A stretch of DNA of 64,000 nucleotides. It comes from Pseudobacteroides cellulosolvens ATCC 35603 = DSM 2933 (GTDB lineage: Bacteria > Bacillota > Clostridia > Acetivibrionales > DSM-2933). The notes under the pieces were generated by a model. It had not been told where the DNA came from. It ran no database searches and worked only from the letters and a program-made list of their open reading frames with translations. Made by a program: the position numbers and the translations under genes. Where the stretch lies: positions 2,337,501-2,401,500 of the forward strand of contig NZ_LGTC01000001.1 of NCBI RefSeq assembly GCF_001262605.1, in the 5' to 3' direction. The stretch's first letter is position 1; each line of letters starts with the position of its first letter. Positions 44,790 to 53,526 of the stretch are shown piece after piece.

Positions 44790-45938
44790 TTACATGAGCT
44801 GGCTCATATTGTACGATTTCATCCATGGAATCATGAGATACATGATCATGATTACTATTAGAATCATAAAAAACATAATGCCCAGGATATTTATAAGATC
44901 AATCCTTTTCTTTATCTTTCTTGCTACCTCTCTCTTTTCCATTTTGAATTCATTATGGATATTGAGTATAGCCTGATCAAAGTCATAGTTATTTGCCTGG
45001 TCAAGCTTTTCATAAAACAGTTTTAAATCAAGATCCTTGGTACTGCCAATAAGGTCCATATATATGGTTTTATTGTCAATATTGTTTCTCTTATTGGCAT
45101 CCTGTATTTCCTGAAGCATTTCCTTATAGTATTTGGACTTTTCAATAAGCATTTCCAAAAGTTCCATGAAATCAACTGGCTTTATGGAGCCATTAACAAT
45201 TATGAGCTTTTTTAAGAACCTCAACTCCTTCCTTGCATCAGCCTTGGCAAAAAAGCTTGCCAAGTAAACAAGTATTTCAGGTATAAAACAAAACAGCAAG
45301 CTGATTAGAAGTATTGAAAATATATTTATTTCCCTGTATTTGTAATAGTCATGGAGCCTGTAATAAACCTTGTTTGCAATGGTGTCCTTTGGAAGTTCCA
45401 GGCTTTCATCCGCAGCCTTTATATATAATTTAATCCTTGACTGTAATTCTTCTTTGGACGTATTAATAAGCTCATTTTTAGAGATTTGTGACAACGCTGT
45501 GTCAAGACAATTGATTTCGTATTTTAAGGCCAGTTCTTTATCATTAACCTCACCCTTATACTGATACAAAAGGTCAGAGTAATAATCGAACCTATTATAG
45601 ATATCCCTGGTATAGATCCCTACATCGGTGTAGTATTTGAGGAATAAAAATACTATGGCAATGATAAACAATATAAGCTTTATTCTAAAAAGCTTTTTAA
45701 CAGAAAGCCTAGAATAGCTTAAAAATGACTTGTAGCCACCATAAATTTTAGAACCTTTTTTAGGAGTAAAAATGTTAATCCGGTCTATAACTTCAATGAG
45801 AATTTCCAGGCCGTTCTGTTTCTTTTCTCCTATTTTATACTGTTTTACGTCGGTAACTGTTTTCTTGATTACTGCAAGAAATGCCAGCAAGAAAGCTAAG
45901 AAAGCAGGAACCAGAAAAAGATTTGTAGATATGTCCAT
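44790..45938 (-). CDS. tadC: TadC-like inner-membrane platform protein
   Basis: A polytopic protein of about 382 residues with an N-terminal helix, a helix near 85-105, another near 205-235 and a C-terminal helix (IMFFMILIVIMIMYLMIPW). Long charged cytoplasmic stretches lie between. In position and topology it matches the second membrane platform protein of Tad/type II secretion-like machines. Sequence similarity to the T2SF family is weak by eye. ATG at 45938 is chosen because GAGAGG lies seven bases upstream. The longer TTG start at 45953 would overlap the preceding gene by four bases and has no site. Confidence 0.6.
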   Translation of the reverse strand: MDISTNLFLVPAFLAFLLAFLAVIKKTVTDVKQYKIGEKKQNGLEILIEVIDRINIFTPKKGSKIYGGYKSFLSYSRLSVKKLFRIKLILFIIAIVFLFLKYYTDVGIYTRDIYNRFDYYSDLLYQYKGEVNDKELALKYEINCLDTALSQISKNELINTSKEELQSRIKLYIKAADESLELPKDTIANKVYYRLHDYYKYREINIFSILLISLLFCFIPEILVYLASFFAKADARKELRFLKKLIIVNGSIKPVDFMELLEMLIEKSKYYKEMLQEIQDANKRNNIDNKTIYMDLIGSTKDLDLKLFYEKLDQANNYDFDQAILNIHNEFKMEKREVARKIKKRIDLINILGIMFFMILIVIMIMYLMIPWMKSYNMSQLM

Positions 45939-45949
45939 AGGTAAACCTC

Positions 45950-46969
45950 TCAATCCGAAGTTCTTTCCAAAAACAACATCATTCCTATATAAAACATAAG
46001 AGCAATTAAAAATCCCAACTTAACACCAATCCCATATGGGCTTGAATAAAATTCTACCGACTTATCGCCTAAAGCTGTAAAGTTGAAGCGTTCCACAAAC
46101 CATATTCCAGGGAGAAGAAAGATGCTTAGAAAAACATAGGTCCTTGTGGATGCACTTAAATCCTTTTGGTTTGCTATATCTATAAGTATCTCTTCTGTTG
46201 TATTTTCTATCTGCTCCTTTATCACAGTGTTTCCGCCTTTATAGTGAGCCTGTTTTATAAGGTTTAAAAGAAGAGAGACATATTCGTTCTTATATGCCCT
46301 GTCAATCATTCTGAAGGTATTGTTTATATCATACATATCATTCTTTTTAAGCACATCATAAATTTTTATCATTTCTCGCTTTACAGCTTTGTCAAAATCA
46401 TTCAGTGAAACGTTAATGGCCTTTAATATGTTTCCATGGGTTATATATCTGCTGTTTATGATTTTAAAGGTCTCCGGCAGTTGATTATTAAACCTGGATC
46501 TTGCAATCATTGTGAAAATATAAAATAGTAATATCGCAAATATGATAGCCATAAATATATAGAAAAGCAGTATGTACCAGATCACGGACACTAGTGGGAT
46601 GAATATTATAATGCTTAATATGACTGCTCCTAAAAACATAAAGCATGCCATAGTAGCAAATTCGAGATTTCTCTCATATGAATAGTTGTTGAACATGCCG
46701 ATCTTGAAAGCTATATTTTCAGCCATTATAAGAAAGTACCTGTTTTTCTTGAGTTTTTGTGTTATCTCACGAAGTGCATAACGCTTATCCTTGTTTATGC
46801 TATAAAACTGCTTGATCTTGTATGCATTAAGCCTCTGGAACATAATCCGTATTACAAGGACCACAGCAATAAGTACAAGCAACACACATACAGCCGTGAA
46901 TAAATCCATCTGGATAACATAGCCTGCAAGCCTTTTCCATCCTTCAATTATTCTTGAAATTAAGGACAT
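45950..46969 (-). CDS. tadB: TadB-like inner-membrane platform protein
   Basis: A 339-residue membrane protein. It has a helix near 20-43, a strongly hydrophobic pair near 105-150, a cytoplasmic domain (about 155-265) containing LPETFKIINSRYITHGNILKA, and two C-terminal helices. The cytoplasmic domain between paired helices resembles the T2SF (GspF/TadB) arrangement. It follows cpaF by 15 bases and precedes tadC by 11, so the three form a tight block that should build the motor platform of the pilus. Confidence 0.68.
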   Translation of the reverse strand: MSLISRIIEGWKRLAGYVIQMDLFTAVCVLLVLIAVVLVIRIMFQRLNAYKIKQFYSINKDKRYALREITQKLKKNRYFLIMAENIAFKIGMFNNYSYERNLEFATMACFMFLGAVILSIIIFIPLVSVIWYILLFYIFMAIIFAILLFYIFTMIARSRFNNQLPETFKIINSRYITHGNILKAINVSLNDFDKAVKREMIKIYDVLKKNDMYDINNTFRMIDRAYKNEYVSLLLNLIKQAHYKGGNTVIKEQIENTTEEILIDIANQKDLSASTRTYVFLSIFLLPGIWFVERFNFTALGDKSVEFYSSPYGIGVKLGFLIALMFYIGMMLFLERTSD

Positions 46970-46984
46970 ATTCCGTCACCTACT

Positions 46985-48646
46985 TTATATAGCTTTTTCA
47001 TTCTTGCATCTTGAGAAGTAATCTATAAACTCGCTGATTTCCGTTTCATTAACATACCTTCCTATCTTGGAGAAATACTCCTTTGAAGGAGGATTTAATG
47101 CAATCCAATTGTTCTTTTCCCTGTCATATTGGATAATAACGTTGTACCTATAACTTTTCTTATATATATACTTGAGAACAGCATACTGGGCCATCTTGGC
47201 AAGGTTGTACAATAGATCCTTAAACCTGCCCTCAACAACAGGTGATATAAACGTCTCCTGCTCCACATACTCTATTTCCACTATGCTGTCTACAACTATC
47301 CTGCCGTTTTCCAGCTTTGCAAGGTGCACTACAAGGTCAAGGCCCCTTGCAATATCAGCCTCTGCAACATCGCTGTTATTATACATTTCTGTTCGCATCA
47401 TAAGGTTTCTAAGATTGGTAACCACCTCAAATGGGGTCTTGGAGTGAAGTGTAGCTCCCACACCTGCATTGAGCCTCAAGCTTGAATTGACAAGCTCAGC
47501 AACCTCGGCAGGCTTTGTAATTTCACCAACATATATTACATCCCTGGCCATTTTAAGCATTATCTCAAAAAGCTGGGCTATTGTCCTGTCCGGGTTTTCA
47601 ATCAGTGTCAGAACATTTTTCCAGGGATACTTTTTCCTGGCCTGAAGTTCATTTTGGGTATCAAGTATACCTATGCCCCACATATCAGGCACCTTCTCCA
47701 TCATAGCCAGCAGGAAAGTAGATTTTCCAACCCCCATATCCGAACCTGTAACAAAGTGGGATCCTCTCCCCTTTTGGTTCATTGTCAGGAATTTATATAC
47801 AAGTTCATTAATGGTATTATAAGTGTCCCGCATCTCCTCCAGGGTTATTTTGGAAAGGTTGAATATTCTTTCATTATAATAAAGATCACCTTCAGCTGTT
47901 GCGTTAAACCCTGCAACAGTTATACGGCTGCTGTTGTCCTTTGAGGTTACAAGGGTAGGGTTGCTCTTGTCATAGTTTAGAACTGCATTTCTTGTAGTCT
48001 TCTTTTGTATATTTAATATAACATTTTCATCTTCAAACCTTAAAAACTCCAAATGCAGCTTGTTTCCTCTATAAACTATATAAACATAATCCTTGTCAAT
48101 TATGCCTATTTCACTTATTTTGTGGTGCTGAAGCGAGTCTATGACATCCTGGCCATAAACATCTGCATAAATAAATATAGCTAGAAGCTTAAGCTTCTTT
48201 GTAAGGTCATACCTCTCTTTTATATAATCTTCTTCCGCCTCAGCAATTTTCCAGATTTCCTTTTCAGACACTTTAATAAACAAGTTATACTTATTAATTA
48301 TTTCTGATATGTCCATGATCTCCAAAAGCATCTCAAACACTACCTGAACATTGTTGTTCCTAAGCTCGGTAAAATCTATAAACCTGTTTATGCCGTCATC
48401 ATCAAGCTTATAAAGCTGTTTTAATATGATTACATACTGATTTATAATATGTGCCCTTACTTCTTTTCTCCCTAGGGCAGCTTTGTCTTTATAACCTGTA
48501 TAGCGTTGTATCTCTTTCTCTGCTTCACGTCTGTCTACGTTATAAAGCCTTTGGTATTTATCTGTATCGTTTAGTATTTCATCAATTTCCTTGGAGATTT
48601 TTTTAAACTCCTCAATACTATTGACCTTCAAATTTCCCACCCCCAC
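46985..48646 (-). CDS. cpaF: CpaF/TadA-like secretion ATPase
   Basis: A 553-residue hexameric-ATPase candidate powering Tad-type pilus assembly at the cytoplasmic membrane face. The C-terminal half has Walker A GSDMGVGKS (301-309), a Walker-B-like DVIYVGEITKPAE and the family block LNAGVGATLHSKTPFEVVTNLRNLM. The Walker-B stretch has Gly-Glu where most members have a small-Glu pair. The N-terminal 280 residues are helical and diverged. The likely start is GTG at 48646 with AGGAAATA close upstream. A second GTG six bases on is equally possible. It sits between cpaE and tadB. Confidence 0.88.
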   Translation of the reverse strand: MGVGNLKVNSIEEFKKISKEIDEILNDTDKYQRLYNVDRREAEKEIQRYTGYKDKAALGRKEVRAHIINQYVIILKQLYKLDDDGINRFIDFTELRNNNVQVVFEMLLEIMDISEIINKYNLFIKVSEKEIWKIAEAEEDYIKERYDLTKKLKLLAIFIYADVYGQDVIDSLQHHKISEIGIIDKDYVYIVYRGNKLHLEFLRFEDENVILNIQKKTTRNAVLNYDKSNPTLVTSKDNSSRITVAGFNATAEGDLYYNERIFNLSKITLEEMRDTYNTINELVYKFLTMNQKGRGSHFVTGSDMGVGKSTFLLAMMEKVPDMWGIGILDTQNELQARKKYPWKNVLTLIENPDRTIAQLFEIMLKMARDVIYVGEITKPAEVAELVNSSLRLNAGVGATLHSKTPFEVVTNLRNLMMRTEMYNNSDVAEADIARGLDLVVHLAKLENGRIVVDSIVEIEYVEQETFISPVVEGRFKDLLYNLAKMAQYAVLKYIYKKSYRYNVIIQYDREKNNWIALNPPSKEYFSKIGRYVNETEISEFIDYFSRCKNEKAI

Positions 48647-48661
48647 TATTTCCTAGACATA

Positions 48662-48682
48662 CAAAATCATGAAATGATTTTG
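48662..48682. repeat. Perfect hairpin between cpaE and cpaF
   Basis: CAAAATCAT and ATGATTTTG pair perfectly around a GAA loop, just upstream of the cpaF start. It is short of a T run, so processing, translational control or partial termination are all possible. Confidence 0.5.
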
Positions 48683-48726
48683 CATCATTGGTTGTTGTCG
48701 TGTGAAATGATAGCACAGTATGCACG

Positions 48727-49530
48727 TCATTTCCTTGACATTAGGAATGAAAACAACTTGCCTTGTTTTGCTCCTGAATCCTTCAATTTAATACCTGAAC
48801 CATATTTTTTTAATAAAAACTCTGCCAGCAAAAGCATTTCTTCATAAACAGCAGCCGTTTTCATACCTTTATTAAGTATAAAATTTAGTACGGAATGATC
48901 ATTGCATTCATTTACCATGGAAACATCGTAGCTGATGGTAAAAATTTCGCCGTCATAGCCTTTGGATTTCAATATTTCTCTGACATCAGAAGTCTTAAGA
49001 TTTATATTATCCCTAAATCTGTTTAAAACATATACTATCTTGTCGGCAAACTCTTTATACATGTGGTTTCCAACCGCCATATCAACAACATTTTTATACT
49101 GGTTAAGAACCACAACGATTACATCTGATCTTTCGAAAAACCTGTGTGTAAGAAGGCTGTTCCCTGATATAGTGTCAAAAACTATTGCATCATAAATTTT
49201 TTCCGAGAAGCTTATTACCTCGTCGATTATATAACTATTTAGTTCAAAACATTCATTAGCTATAAGAATATCCAGTTCCGGGTTTATGGATTTTACACAT
49301 GTATCAAAATTATCTTCCCTCAAAAGACCTGCCTCAACTAAACTTATAAGACTATCAAGGCCTTTTAAGGCATGGGTATCACTAAAATAATATTCAATGT
49401 CCTTGCTGAATTTGTTAATATCTCCAAGCAGCACCTTTCCCTTTATAAGCTTTGTGAGCATTGCGGAAAGGTTAATTGCACTTTGGGTCTGTCCCATTCC
49501 CTTTTTTGGTGCTGTTACCGATATCACCAT
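48727..49530 (-). CDS. CpaE/ParA-like ATPase-fold protein, P-loop lysine replaced
   Basis: A protein of about 267 residues in the MinD/ParA-like fold used in Tad systems to place the pilus machine. The N-terminal motif reads APKKGMGQTQSAINL where KGGxGKT is expected. The leading Lys of the deviant Walker A is kept but the second Gly-Lys is Gly-Gln, so ATP hydrolysis is doubtful. Later parts fit the fold: KVLLGDIN, YDAIVFDTISGNSLLT and DVIVVVLNQYKNVVD. ATG at 49530 is chosen for its strong GAGGAG site. A longer start at 49584 would overlap cpaB by 38 bases. The gap to cpaB is 16 bases. Confidence 0.75.
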   Translation of the reverse strand: MVISVTAPKKGMGQTQSAINLSAMLTKLIKGKVLLGDINKFSKDIEYYFSDTHALKGLDSLISLVEAGLLREDNFDTCVKSINPELDILIANECFELNSYIIDEVISFSEKIYDAIVFDTISGNSLLTHRFFERSDVIVVVLNQYKNVVDMAVGNHMYKEFADKIVYVLNRFRDNINLKTSDVREILKSKGYDGEIFTISYDVSMVNECNDHSVLNFILNKGMKTAAVYEEMLLLAEFLLKKYGSGIKLKDSGAKQGKLFSFLMSRK

Positions 49531-49546
49531 AAGCGCCGTCTCCTCT

Positions 49547-50428
49547 TTATCTTTGTACTTTAATCTGTGTTTTCTGGGAATCATTCTGAGCTTTAGTATC
49601 TTTTACTTCCTGCTTCGAGCTTTGGGTGGCATTGATATTTGCAGTAGATTCCGCTGTCCTTTCTATAGGAACAATGTCAGCAACGGCTGAATCCTTTTCA
49701 TCAACCTTTATAAGAGGAATTTTCTTAGATTGCACCGAATAATTAAAAGTCTTCGCGGAAGCTTTCTGGCTTTCGTCAATATAAAGCCTCGTTTCAAGAT
49801 ATCCCAATTTGCTGGCTAAAAGAACATCCCTGTAGCTTAATTCATCAAGAGAGAATATCAGAGTATATGAGCTTATTATTCCATCCTTGCCTTCCGACTT
49901 ATAAATCTTTCGTACTTTTGTTTTAGGAACTATTACATCATAAGTACCATTTCTATAATTTACAATTAAATCAACGATGTTACCAGGCTTAACCTCTTCC
50001 GCTACAATGCTCTTTACAGCAAATTCCTTCAGCCTATCGTAATCTCCAAACCATTTTTGCTCTGTTGAAAGGCTGTCTAAAATTATCTGTTCGCCATACC
50101 TGAGATCTTCTTTTGTTATTTTGTTTTTAATCACATCAATATCAAATGCAGCATTTGAGGCAACATAATCAGTGGGTATGTCAACTATCTTTACCTTTGC
50201 CTTAATTATTTCATCCGTTAACTGGGTATACTTAGGAATCCCTTCCTTATCTGCTACAACAGCTATTCTCGTCTTTGGCATGGCTGCTACATCAACTTTA
50301 GCTCTTATATCTTTTTCCAATCTAGTTGTAAGGCCAGGTATTCTTATGTTATTAAAGTAGTAAATGGTTCCAGCCATAAGCAAAAGAGATACTGCAATAA
50401 GTAAAATGAATTTTTGATTCTTTAGCAT
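49547..50428 (-). CDS. cpaB: CpaB/RcpC-like pilus assembly protein
   Basis: A 293-residue protein with an N-terminal membrane helix (about 7-25) and an exported SAF-like domain. The domain begins IAVVADKEGIPKYTQLTDEIIKAKVKIVDIP, with LRYGEQIILDSLS and VKPGNIVDLIVNYRNGTYDVIVPKTKV, the usual CpaB layout. The last 45 residues are Ser/Thr/Gln-rich and probably disordered. CpaB helps assemble the Tad channel. In a one-membrane bacterium with no secretin it would act in the wall zone. The gene lies 108 bp after the kinase gene and 16 bp before cpaE. Confidence 0.8.
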   Translation of the reverse strand: MLKNQKFILLIAVSLLLMAGTIYYFNNIRIPGLTTRLEKDIRAKVDVAAMPKTRIAVVADKEGIPKYTQLTDEIIKAKVKIVDIPTDYVASNAAFDIDVIKNKITKEDLRYGEQIILDSLSTEQKWFGDYDRLKEFAVKSIVAEEVKPGNIVDLIVNYRNGTYDVIVPKTKVRKIYKSEGKDGIISSYTLIFSLDELSYRDVLLASKLGYLETRLYIDESQKASAKTFNYSVQSKKIPLIKVDEKDSAVADIVPIERTAESTANINATQSSKQEVKDTKAQNDSQKTQIKVQR

Positions 50429-50536
50429 TAAAATTCATCCCTTTCCTATGTCATTTCAAAACTTTATAATAATCCATTAATTTCTTAACATTTGTCTATC
50501 GCAAATAAAAATCTGTCTATGATGTTTAATCATACC

Positions 50537-52201
50537 TTAACCTCTGCCAAAAATAGATCCTACAATGCTTCCTATTTTACTTCCAAATGTTTTTTTGGGA
50601 ATTATATTAAAGTGGGATAAGATATTAAGATACTCGTTAGATTGCTTTTCTACTGCATTTTTGGCATAAAAAGAATTGATATTTCTATATTTTTCCCTAT
50701 CTTGCTGGTAGCTGATACTGCCTATATATTTATTACCGCCAAAAAAACTGTTTAAAATATTTTCTGGAAGGTTACACTCCTTTTTGTAATCAAAAGCAAT
50801 AAGTCTGATGTTATCACCTGAAACCCCATGTTTTTCCTTCATATACAAGAAATATCCCTCAAAGTCTCTTATTACATCTATGTTTGCTGTAGCAGAAATT
50901 ATGTTGAAGTCACTTTTCATTATTGCTGCTTTGCCATACAGATCATGTATCGAGCCATTTAAACACACAATGGTAATATCAAAACACCTGTATGCATATT
51001 CCATAAGCTTTTCAACATCAAGGTCCTTATACTTTTCATAATTGCTAATGTCATATGGGTCTGTGAGAACATAAATGTTGTTTAAATCCCCAGTCCTTAT
51101 ACAGGCCTTTTCCAGTATATCCTGGGTAAACATATTACGTTCCATTGATTCTTTTATCATGTTAAATCCGAAATTTTCATTTCTTGCTGATAAGTATTTG
51201 TCTAGCTTAGGCACAAGATTAAGATTCAAATCAAGACTGGATGTCGTGAAATCCAAATTGACAACAATTACTTTAAAATTAGTAAAATTTGTAATTGCAT
51301 AGGCTGACTCAGCAGCAAACTCAGAATTTCCCAGCACATTTAGTATTAACTTCTTAAAGCTTACAGGAGAATGTCTGGCATAATCTTTTCTGCTATTCAT
51401 AGCATCAATATTATTAACTTTATTTCCTTTTGCATATACTTTTTTAAGATCATTCACGAGCACAGCAACATTCAAGTATCTTTCCTCCGGATCCTGCCTC
51501 GTACACTTGCTTATGATTCTGTCTAATTCCTCCGATAAATCACTGTCAAATAACCTTATGGATTTTATCTCATATGGAGGATCATTAGGACTTTTTCCTG
51601 TGACAAGATGATATAGTGTCACTCCAAGGCTGTAAATATCTGTTCTTTCATTTGTTTGACCCGTTCCATACTGTTCGGGAGCAGCGTATCCTCTTGTTCC
51701 GATGTAAACTGTATCAAAACTGTTCTCTTCTTTATATTCACGGGCAATGCCGAAATCTATAAGTTTAATGGCTCCATCCTTTGATAATATTATATTACCC
51801 GGCTTCATATCCCTGTATATTATGGGGTTGGGCTTTTGAGAGTGTAAATATTGAAGCACATCGCAAATCTCAAGTGCATAGCTTATAACCCTATCTTCCG
51901 AATACTTTCCCCCTTTGGCAAGCTCAACATCAAGGGATGTTCCTTCTATATAATCGACGATTATGTAAATGTTATCATCATCCTCAATTATATCAAAGAT
52001 TCTTGGAAGAGCAGGATGGTTCAATCTTTTTAGTATGTTAGGCTCGACCAGAATATCTATCTTGGAATTTTTATTTATCTCCTTAATAGCCCACAAGGTC
52101 CCAAGCTTAACATTTTCAGCAAGATAAACAGTACTCATACCGCCTTGCCCAAGAGGCTTTAAAATACGGTATTTTCCATCGAAAAGCCCATTATAATTCA
52201 T
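50537..52201 (-). CDS. Ser/Thr protein kinase fused to a degenerate ParA/CpaE-like domain
   Basis: About 554 residues. The N-terminal 255 form a Hanks-type kinase: LGQGGMSTVY loop (17-26), Lys40, YRDMKPGN with catalytic Asp131, DFG at 149-151 and GTRGYAAPEQ. There is no membrane helix or PASTA repeat, so it is cytoplasmic. Residues 284-540 look like a MinD/CpaE fold (KKLILNVLGNSEFAAESAYA, VIVVNLDFTTSSLDLNLNL, FDITIVCLNG), but the P-loop position reads LGNSEFAAE without Lys, so nucleotide binding is unlikely. As first gene of the Tad-like operon it probably phosphorylates or docks on pilus components. ATG at 52201 is preferred over 52213 because of the GGTGAT site. Confidence 0.85.
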   Translation of the reverse strand: MNYNGLFDGKYRILKPLGQGGMSTVYLAENVKLGTLWAIKEINKNSKIDILVEPNILKRLNHPALPRIFDIIEDDDNIYIIVDYIEGTSLDVELAKGGKYSEDRVISYALEICDVLQYLHSQKPNPIIYRDMKPGNIILSKDGAIKLIDFGIAREYKEENSFDTVYIGTRGYAAPEQYGTGQTNERTDIYSLGVTLYHLVTGKSPNDPPYEIKSIRLFDSDLSEELDRIISKCTRQDPEERYLNVAVLVNDLKKVYAKGNKVNNIDAMNSRKDYARHSPVSFKKLILNVLGNSEFAAESAYAITNFTNFKVIVVNLDFTTSSLDLNLNLVPKLDKYLSARNENFGFNMIKESMERNMFTQDILEKACIRTGDLNNIYVLTDPYDISNYEKYKDLDVEKLMEYAYRCFDITIVCLNGSIHDLYGKAAIMKSDFNIISATANIDVIRDFEGYFLYMKEKHGVSGDNIRLIAFDYKKECNLPENILNSFFGGNKYIGSISYQQDREKYRNINSFYAKNAVEKQSNEYLNILSHFNIIPKKTFGSKIGSIVGSIFGRG

Positions 52202-52274
52202 ATTTATCACCATTAATATGGAATTTTGTATGGATTAAAGAATTGGTTGGATTTGAAAATTAGTGTATGTTTTA

Positions 52275-52303
52275 ATTATATCAAAAATTTTACCATAATT
52301 CAA
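52275..52303 (-). promoter_or_regulatory. Sigma-A-like promoter of the pilus operon
   Basis: On the minus strand TTGAAT (52303-52298), a 17-base spacer and a perfect TATAAT (52280-52275) lie about 75 bases before the kinase start. This is the best promoter match in the window. Confidence 0.7.
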
Positions 52304-52439
52304 TCTATTAAAATTAATTTAATCTATACATTTGTCTCGATATTATTTCTATTATCGTTAAGCCTTTTGATATTTGCTCCAACCAAACCTATGATTAATT
52401 TTTAATTGTGAAATTATTATTAAATTTATTCAAAATATA

Positions 52440-52468
52440 TTGAAAAATTCTTAAAATAAAAGTAAAAT
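52440..52468 (+). promoter_or_regulatory. Sigma-A-like promoter of the transglycosylase-like gene
   Basis: TTGAAA (52440-52445), a 17-base spacer and TAAAAT (52463-52468) point right, divergent from the pilus promoter. The 388-bp spacer 52202-52589 holds both promoters and a palindrome in the leader, nothing else seen. Confidence 0.55.
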
Positions 52469-52535
52469 TGAATAGGTAAAAAAATACATTATATGGCAGA
52501 GGTAAAAATAATTAAATTTTATATAGATTAAGGTT

Positions 52536-52557
52536 GCAAAATCGCTTGCGATTTTGC
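52536..52557. repeat. Perfect palindrome in the leader of the transglycosylase-like gene
   Basis: GCAAAATCGC and GCGATTTTGC pair without mismatch around TT, 33 bases before the ATG. The core AAAATCGC-TT-GCGATTTT recurs at 60232-60249. It could be a protein-binding operator or an mRNA hairpin. Confidence 0.7.
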
Positions 52558-52589
52558 TCATAGTGATATTTAAGGGGTAAAATCAAGTT

Positions 52590-53516
52590 ATGAAAGGTAG
52601 AATGAAGTATATAGCGACAGTTTTGGTCGTTACTATATTGCTCCAGATTCAATGTTTTAACACGGTAGTAGCAAAAGAAAGAATAGCAAGTGAAGATAAT
52701 AATGTAATTACAAATAATAAAATCACAAGCAGTGATACAATGATCAGGCAATTTAAAGCACCTGGTGGAAATCAGGAAAGCACATTTGAAGATAAATTTG
52801 AGGGCATAAAGGTAGAGACCGCATTACCTAAAGAGGCTATGGACTTTGTCCATAAGCTGGAACTTAAGAAAAAGCTGTGTGAAAGTCTTTTTGAAATATC
52901 TTTAAGCCAAGGAATTGGCAGCGGTATAACAAATACTTATTCAGTTGAGGAAGCTGTCGATCTAATTGTAAATAAGTTGGATAATGAGCTGGATGTTTCT
53001 AACTGCGGTGTACCTAAGGAAATGATATCTTCAGTTCTATTTAGAGAAATAATTTGCTATGACGTGTTTGATAAATATGGAGATGGAAAATGGGCTAAAA
53101 CCCTGGGAATATCCCAGATAAGTGTAGACGGAGCAAGAATTAACGACCAAATATTATCAAAAAAGGAGAATAGACTTCCAAAGTATTCCAACTTTACAGA
53201 TGAAGAGATGTCTGTAATGCTAAAGGATGATCTTCTGAATGTACAATTTGCTGCTGAGGCTTTGAAAGCAAGAGCTTATTTAAAAAATATTTATATAAGA
53301 ACCCATAATCAGTGGGAAATAGAAGAAATCTTAGCAGAATACAATGGCTATGAAGGTCAAATTCCCTTTGTTTCACAGCTTGCAGTTAAAATCGGGCTGG
53401 ATATAAGATTGCCTGAAATAGGACTTGTACAATACAAGGATACCTATGGAAAGGAAACTTACAAATACTTAGAAGCTTTTAAAGCATATTATGAGGCGTT
53501 AAAAACCGCCTCATAA
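52590..53516 (+). CDS. Secreted lytic-transglycosylase/lysozyme-like protein
   Basis: A 308-residue exported protein with a signal peptide at about 1-28 (cut near TVVA). The second half carries landmarks of the soluble lytic transglycosylase fold in the right order: [11 protein letters not shown] with candidate catalytic Glu153, KTLGISQIS (172-178, the G-x-SQI element), [13 protein letters not shown] (217-229) and LAEYNGYE (248-255). Overall similarity is low, so enzymatic activity is inferred. It is transcribed divergently from the Tad-like operon, and such muramidases often open the wall for surface machines. ATG 52590 lies 12 bases after AAGGGG. ATG 52602 is an alternative start. Its 3' end overlaps a terminator stem. 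Confidence 0.6.
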
Positions 53517-53521
53517 TTTTT
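53488..53521 (+). terminator. Terminator overlapping the stop codon of the transglycosylase-like gene
   Basis: ATTATGAGGCG (53488-53498) and CGCCTCATAAT (53507-53517) pair perfectly over 11 bp, followed by a T run. The TAA stop (53514-53516) lies in the 3' arm. The A-rich opposite side may help end the convergent S41 gene, which stops at 53527. Confidence 0.85.
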
Positions 53522-53526
53522 GTGTT

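Noticed and set aside
49531..49584. Longer N-terminus of the CpaE-like protein
   Set aside because: It would overlap cpaB, has no ribosome-binding site, and the ATG at 49530 has a strong GAGGAG.
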